Assembly: GCF_003568665.1 (NCBI RefSeq)
Contig: NZ_QXMH01000001.1
Span: 682,001-746,000, forward strand
Source of the DNA: Chitinophaga alhagiae
GTDB lineage: Bacteria; Bacteroidota; Bacteroidia; Chitinophagales; Chitinophagaceae
DNA: 64,000 nt
Direction: 5' to 3'
Shown here: piece by piece, positions 60,301-64,000 of the stretch
How positions within the stretch are numbered: position 1 is the first letter of the stretch
Layout of the letters: every line of letters begins with the position of its first letter
The notes under the pieces: model-generated
Databases searched by the model: none
The model's input: the letters and a program-made list of their open reading frames with translations, nothing else
Told to the model about the DNA's origin: nothing
Position numbers and translations under genes: made by a program

Positions 60301-61694
60301 CAGAAATTAAAATAGGCTTTGGCGTTGTTGTAGCAAATATCCTGTACCATTTTTCCCAACCAGGGAATATCAGCCGGCAGTTCGCCGTTCTCCACATCAT
60401 TGCCGATCAAATTACACAATATTCTCCTGAAATACTCATGCCGCGAGTAAGAAAGAAAACTGCGCGAGTCTGTCAGCATGCCTACAAACCTGCTGAGCAG
60501 ACCCATATTGCTGAGCGTGTTCATTTGTTTTTCCATGCCGTCTTTCTGGTCAAGGAACCACCAGCCGGAGCCGAACTGCATTTTGCCGGCTATGGTACCA
60601 TCCTGGAAATTGCCTACCATGGTGGCATACACTTCGTTATGGGAAGGATTGAGATTGTACACAATGGTTTTGGCCAGCTGGTCATTCTTATCTAGCCTGT
60701 CAAAGAAGCGGCTCATGGCTTCGGCCATCGGCCAGTCTCCAATAGAATCCACACCGGCATCCGCCCCCAGCCTTTTCAGCAGGCGGGAATTATTGTTACG
60801 GATGGCGCCTGCATGGAACTGCTGTGTCCAGCCTTTTTCATGGTTCCAGGTGCAGATGAAATGAAGCGTGGCAGATTTGAACATGTCCGCATCAGCGCCG
60901 GTTAATGGTTTGCCGGCCATCAGCGCGGCAAAGGATTTTTCCAGCGCCGCTTCCGTAAAGTCTGCGTAAATAAAGAAGTTCAGGCCGTGATCAGACAAGC
61001 GGCCGCCCTGCTCATGAAAATAGTTGTGCCGTTTCTTCAGGGCATCCAGCAATGCGCTGTAGCTGTTGATGTCTACATTTGCCGCGCCGCCCAGCTTTTT
61101 CATGTACACCTGGAAAGCCGCGGGGTCTTCGACCGCAATCGCTTTATCCGGCCGGAACGTGGGCAGTACCTTTACCGCAAAACCTTGCTGGCGGATGGCC
61201 GCATGGTGCTCCAGGGAATCTGAGGGATCATCTGTGGTACACAGCGCATCTACCTTGAAATGCTGCAACAAGGCTTTAGTGGTGAACTGCGGCAGCTGTG
61301 CGTTGCAGGCCTCGTACACTTTGGCGGCATTGCCGCCGTTGAGCACTTCTGTAATGCCGAAGGGGTTGCGCAGCTCCATGTGCGTCCAGTGGTACAGCGG
61401 GTTGCGCATGGTGTAGGGCACGGTTTCCGCCCACATTTTGAACTTGGTGAAATCATCCGCGTTGCCGGTGATGAGATCTTCGTTCACGCCGTTGGCACGC
61501 ATGGCACGCCATTTATAGTGGTCGCCTTTTAACCAGGCTTCCGTGATGTTCTGGAACTGTTTATTACCGGCAATTTCGTCTGGCGGCAGGTGATTGTGAT
61601 AATCTATCACCGGCATGTCTTTCGCAAAATCGAAATAAAGCCGTTTGGCTGTCTCCGTGCGGAGCAGGAAATCTTCTGACAAAAAAGTTTTCAT
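60300..61694 (-). CDS. uxaC: Uronate isomerase (UxaC)
   Basis: This 464-aa amidohydrolase-fold isomerase has the metal motif 'VIDYHNHLPPDEIAGNKQF' at about residue 30, 'TDDPSDSLEHH', and 'LSYSRHEYFRRILCNLIGNDVENGE'. It interconverts galacturonate and tagaturonate, and glucuronate and fructuronate, as the first cytoplasmic step. It overlaps kdgK by one base and follows uxaB by 8 bp. Confidence 0.95.
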   Translation of the reverse strand: MKTFLSEDFLLRTETAKRLYFDFAKDMPVIDYHNHLPPDEIAGNKQFQNITEAWLKGDHYKWRAMRANGVNEDLITGNADDFTKFKMWAETVPYTMRNPLYHWTHMELRNPFGITEVLNGGNAAKVYEACNAQLPQFTTKALLQHFKVDALCTTDDPSDSLEHHAAIRQQGFAVKVLPTFRPDKAIAVEDPAAFQVYMKKLGGAANVDINSYSALLDALKKRHNYFHEQGGRLSDHGLNFFIYADFTEAALEKSFAALMAGKPLTGADADMFKSATLHFICTWNHEKGWTQQFHAGAIRNNNSRLLKRLGADAGVDSIGDWPMAEAMSRFFDRLDKNDQLAKTIVYNLNPSHNEVYATMVGNFQDGTIAGKMQFGSGWWFLDQKDGMEKQMNTLSNMGLLSRFVGMLTDSRSFLSYSRHEYFRRILCNLIGNDVENGELPADIPWLGKMVQDICYNNAKAYFNF

Positions 61695-61702
61695 TATGCT
61701 GC

Positions 61703-63202
61703 TTATAAAACCTTGGAGTGATGAGTAATGTATGACTGAACGCCGTTTTGCAACATGCCCACCAGGTGGTCTGTTACCGTGTCTGCAAAACCGGGAATAT
61801 TATTCAGGTCCGTTTCCCAGAGGCGGCTGTCTTTGCAGACGGCGCGCACCATGGCGGATATTTCAGGATAACCGTTCTTTTCCACAGACTGCCAATGGGC
61901 CGCAAAAACGGCAGCATTATCGTCCGTAATATCATAGAAGGCGTCTTTACCACGCTGGCCCTGGTATTTACCGTTCACCTCGCGGGCCGGCTTCAGGAAC
62001 AGCAGGGTGGCTGCAAATCCGAGCAACATCATTTCCGGCAATATGCCTTTGGCCTCGCGGTAGCGCAACAGGGTTTGCACATTGCGGGCGTTCATTTTGG
62101 AACTTTGCTGGAAGGTGATGCTGATCAGCTTGTGCTCTATATACGGGTTGGCGAAACGGTCCAGCACATCCCGCGCAAAAACGGCCGTTTGCGGCCCCAA
62201 AGCGCTGAGGGTAGGCAAAATTTCGTCTGTTACCACGGTTTCAAAGAAACGGCGCATGTAGGCGTCCTGCATGCACTCGTACACGGTGTTGAGGCCTGAC
62301 AAATAGCCTACGCACACGGCTGCCGTATGGCTGCCGTTGAGGATGCGCAATTTCTGCTCCCGGTAAGGGGTGATGCTGGGGGCGATCAGCATGCGGCTGT
62401 CTGTCTGGTGGAAAGCCAGCTGCTGCGCCACCGCGGTGTCTCCCTCAATGGCCCAAAGCAGAAAAGGTTCGGCGTCTATCCACAGTTCATCTTCATAACC
62501 GGCCTGTTCCCAGCATTCCTGCAGGTTCTTGGGTTTGCCCGGCACAATGCGGTCTACCAGCGAGCTGCAGAAGCGGTTGGCGGTGGAGATCCAATGTATA
62601 AAGTCTTCCGGCAGCTTGTTAAATGCCGCCAGCTGCAGTACGGTCTCTTTCAAGAGCTTGCCGTTGTCTACCACCAGTTCCGTGGGGATGATCACGAAGC
62701 CGTCCATCCCCTTGCGGAAGCGCTCATGCAAAATGGCCAGCAGCTTGCCGGGGTAAGAAGCGGGCACGCCTGCGGCCACGTTCTCCTCCACATACTGGAT
62801 ACCTACTTCCGTGGTGTTGGAAATAATAATGTTCAGCGTGGGCTGGGTAGCGGCCGCTAATATAGCCTCCCATTCTGCATTCGATTGCAAAACACGACTA
62901 ACAGAAGCGTTCACAAGGTGCTGATTAACAGGCTGTCCCTGAGACACGCCTTTGATGTGAGTGGTATAGAGGCCATCTTGCGTGCCAAAAGCGCCCGCAT
63001 CGCCATCTGTAGATTTTACGACCACAATCCTGCCTTCAAAAATGCCTGCCTTATTAGCTTTGTCTACCAGGTAATCTACCAGCCCGCGGAGCAGCACGCC
63101 CGTACCGAATTGGAGGATCTTTTCAGGAAATTGAAAATAGTCAGGTTTAATGCCCCAGGAGGGGTTGTTCATAACGTGTTGCTTGTTGAGTCTCGGTAGC
63201 AT
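61703..63202 (-). CDS. uxaB: Tagaturonate reductase (UxaB)
   Basis: This 499-aa mannitol-dehydrogenase-family enzyme has an N-terminal NAD site 'ILQFGTGVLLRGLVDYLVDKANKAG', 'IISNTTEVGI', and the active-site region 'RFCSSLVDRIVPG' and 'LRILNGSHTAAVCVGYLSG'. It reduces tagaturonate to altronate with NADH. It is first in the run uxaB-uxaC-kdgK-eda-exuT. I see no copy of the TGCAAACGTTTGCA operator in its 215-bp upstream region, so its control may differ. An internal start at 63172 is possible. Confidence 0.94.
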   Translation of the reverse strand: MLPRLNKQHVMNNPSWGIKPDYFQFPEKILQFGTGVLLRGLVDYLVDKANKAGIFEGRIVVVKSTDGDAGAFGTQDGLYTTHIKGVSQGQPVNQHLVNASVSRVLQSNAEWEAILAAATQPTLNIIISNTTEVGIQYVEENVAAGVPASYPGKLLAILHERFRKGMDGFVIIPTELVVDNGKLLKETVLQLAAFNKLPEDFIHWISTANRFCSSLVDRIVPGKPKNLQECWEQAGYEDELWIDAEPFLLWAIEGDTAVAQQLAFHQTDSRMLIAPSITPYREQKLRILNGSHTAAVCVGYLSGLNTVYECMQDAYMRRFFETVVTDEILPTLSALGPQTAVFARDVLDRFANPYIEHKLISITFQQSSKMNARNVQTLLRYREAKGILPEMMLLGFAATLLFLKPAREVNGKYQGQRGKDAFYDITDDNAAVFAAHWQSVEKNGYPEISAMVRAVCKDSRLWETDLNNIPGFADTVTDHLVGMLQNGVQSYITHHSKVL

Positions 63203-63388
63203 GCATGGATAATTTATTAAATAACATACCTATTTCCAGATAAATATATAACTAGCCCTGGAAATTTTTGACAATTTACTAAAGATTTGTGGGAATCAAT
63301 CGATGTAAATCATTTAAGAAACAAGTGTATCTATGACCCTATTATGAGTATCTATAGGGCCAATGCCCCGTTTTACGGGGGATTTCAG

Positions 63389-63396
63389 TAATTTTG
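63389..63396 (+). promoter_or_regulatory. -7 promoter element of mnmA
   Basis: TAATTTTG matches TAnnTTTG and lies 21 bp before the mnmA start. Confidence 0.5.
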
Positions 63397-63417
63397 CATC
63401 CTTAATTCGATGAACAG

Positions 63418-64000
63418 ATGAGCAAGCATGGAAAAGTGCTGGTAGCCATGAGCGGGGGCATTGACAGTACGGTTACTGCCCTGATGCTGCATGAGCAAGG
63501 TTACGAAGTGGTGGGCATTACCATGAAGACCTGGGATTACGCAAGCGCGGGCCCTTCCAAAAAGGAGACCGGCTGCTGTAACCTGGACTCTTTCAATGAT
63601 GCCCGCGCAGCGGCCGTGCATCATGGTTTTCCGCATTTCATACTGGATATACGGGAGGAGTTCGGCGATTTTGTGATCAACAACTTTGTAGACGAATATA
63701 TAGCCGGCCGCACCCCCAACCCTTGTGTGCTGTGCAATACGCACATCAAGTGGCGCGCCCTGATGAAGCGGGCAGACGCTATGGACTGCGAGTTCATTGC
63801 CACCGGCCACTATGCCCGGCTGCGCATGGAAAACGGCCGTGGCGTGATCAGCAAGGGGCTGGACGAGACCAAAGACCAGAGCTATGTACTCTGGGGGCTT
63901 GACCAGGACGTGGTGAAACGCACCCTGCTGCCGCTGGGTACCTACCGGAAAACGGAGATCCGCCAGATGGCGATGGACTTCGGCTACCCCGAACTGGCCA
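63418..64000 (+). CDS. mnmA: tRNA-specific 2-thiouridylase MnmA (cut by the right edge)
   Basis: The ATG at 63418 opens the frame to the window end (194 codons visible of an expected 360 or so). It shows the PP-loop 'MSGGIDSTVTALMLHEQGYEVVGITM', 'CCNLDSFNDARAAA', the nucleophile Cys region 'RTPNPCVLCNTHIKW' and 'FIATGHYARL', then 'DETKDQSYVLWGL'. MnmA adds sulfur to U34 of tRNAs for Lys, Glu and Gln. The PP-loop has GGID where GGVD is usual, a conservative change. It is a housekeeping gene outside the PUL content. Confidence 0.96.
   Translation, partial: MSKHGKVLVAMSGGIDSTVTALMLHEQGYEVVGITMKTWDYASAGPSKKETGCCNLDSFNDARAAAVHHGFPHFILDIREEFGDFVINNFVDEYIAGRTPNPCVLCNTHIKWRALMKRADAMDCEFIATGHYARLRMENGRGVISKGLDETKDQSYVLWGLDQDVVKRTLLPLGTYRKTEIRQMAMDFGYPELA

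Noticed and set aside
1..64000. CRISPR arrays, rRNA genes, riboswitches, insertion sequences
   Set aside because: I saw no regularly spaced repeats, rRNA signatures, recognisable riboswitch cores or transposase genes. This was read by eye and is not an exhaustive search.

Overview
The window comes from a Bacteroidota chromosome, most likely a Chitinophaga-like member of the Chitinophagaceae. Three SusC/SusD pairs, a FecR/ECF-sigma pair, LacI- and hybrid-type PUL regulators, TAnnTTTG-like -7 elements and weak Shine-Dalgarno sequences all point that way. It holds about 44 protein genes, one of them cut by each window edge, and one tRNA. It is dominated by glycan, and above all pectin/uronate, degradation.

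Layout. 1-13.9 kb: a pectin/rhamnogalacturonan-type PUL with a GH105 hydrolase, SusC, SusD and a surface lipoprotein in one minus-strand operon, a separate GH43, then a periplasmic-sensor histidine kinase and a response regulator. The regulator lies backwards between perfect 34-bp inverted repeats, so it looks like an invertible or recently inverted segment. 13.9-15.4 kb: a small AT-rich insertion carrying a HARE-HTH/GIY-YIG nuclease beside tRNA-Asp. 15.5-27.1 kb: unassigned lipoproteins, a PepSY membrane protein, a lone GH88, a thermonuclease-like nuclease, a thioesterase, a cysteine-free peroxiredoxin-like protein, YceI/HxlR, an AraC regulator, and a MauE-like membrane protein beside a small secreted peptide. 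27.2-34.5 kb: a SusC(STN)/SusD pair with an ECF sigma factor and FecR in an unusual order. 34.7-35.8 kb: a tightly coupled three-gene unit (32-aa membrane peptide, unknown protein, GNAT). 35.8-47.2 kb: an alpha-mannan-type PUL with two convergent GH92 enzymes, SusC/SusD and a LacI regulator. A shared operator (GCAAAATCGATTTAGC-like) lies before each unit. 47.4-50 kb: a mini HExxH protein and a CPA2 antiporter. 50.1-63.2 kb: a complete uronate pathway. 63.4 kb to the end: mnmA, cut by the edge.

How the genes work together. GH105, GH43 and the two GH88 enzymes trim pectic fragments outside the cytoplasm, and ExuT imports uronates. UxaC, UxaB and UxaA convert galacturonate to 2-keto-3-deoxygluconate (KDG). 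KduI and KduD feed unsaturated uronates into the same intermediate. KdgK and Eda then yield pyruvate and glyceraldehyde-3-phosphate. The palindrome TGCAAACGTTTGCA lies before the kdu operon/uxaA, before exuT, and 29 kb or more away before the lone GH88. This suggests one LacI-type regulon whose regulator is encoded inside the kdu operon.

The most notable observations are the invertible response-regulator cassette, a paired 30-bp motif with fixed promoter spacing before GH105 and GH43, a GH92 whose usual catalytic-acid Glu is Gln (as reported for a mannosyl-phosphate-uncapping relative), and an orphan plus-strand terminator in the mannan PUL that suggests a small RNA.
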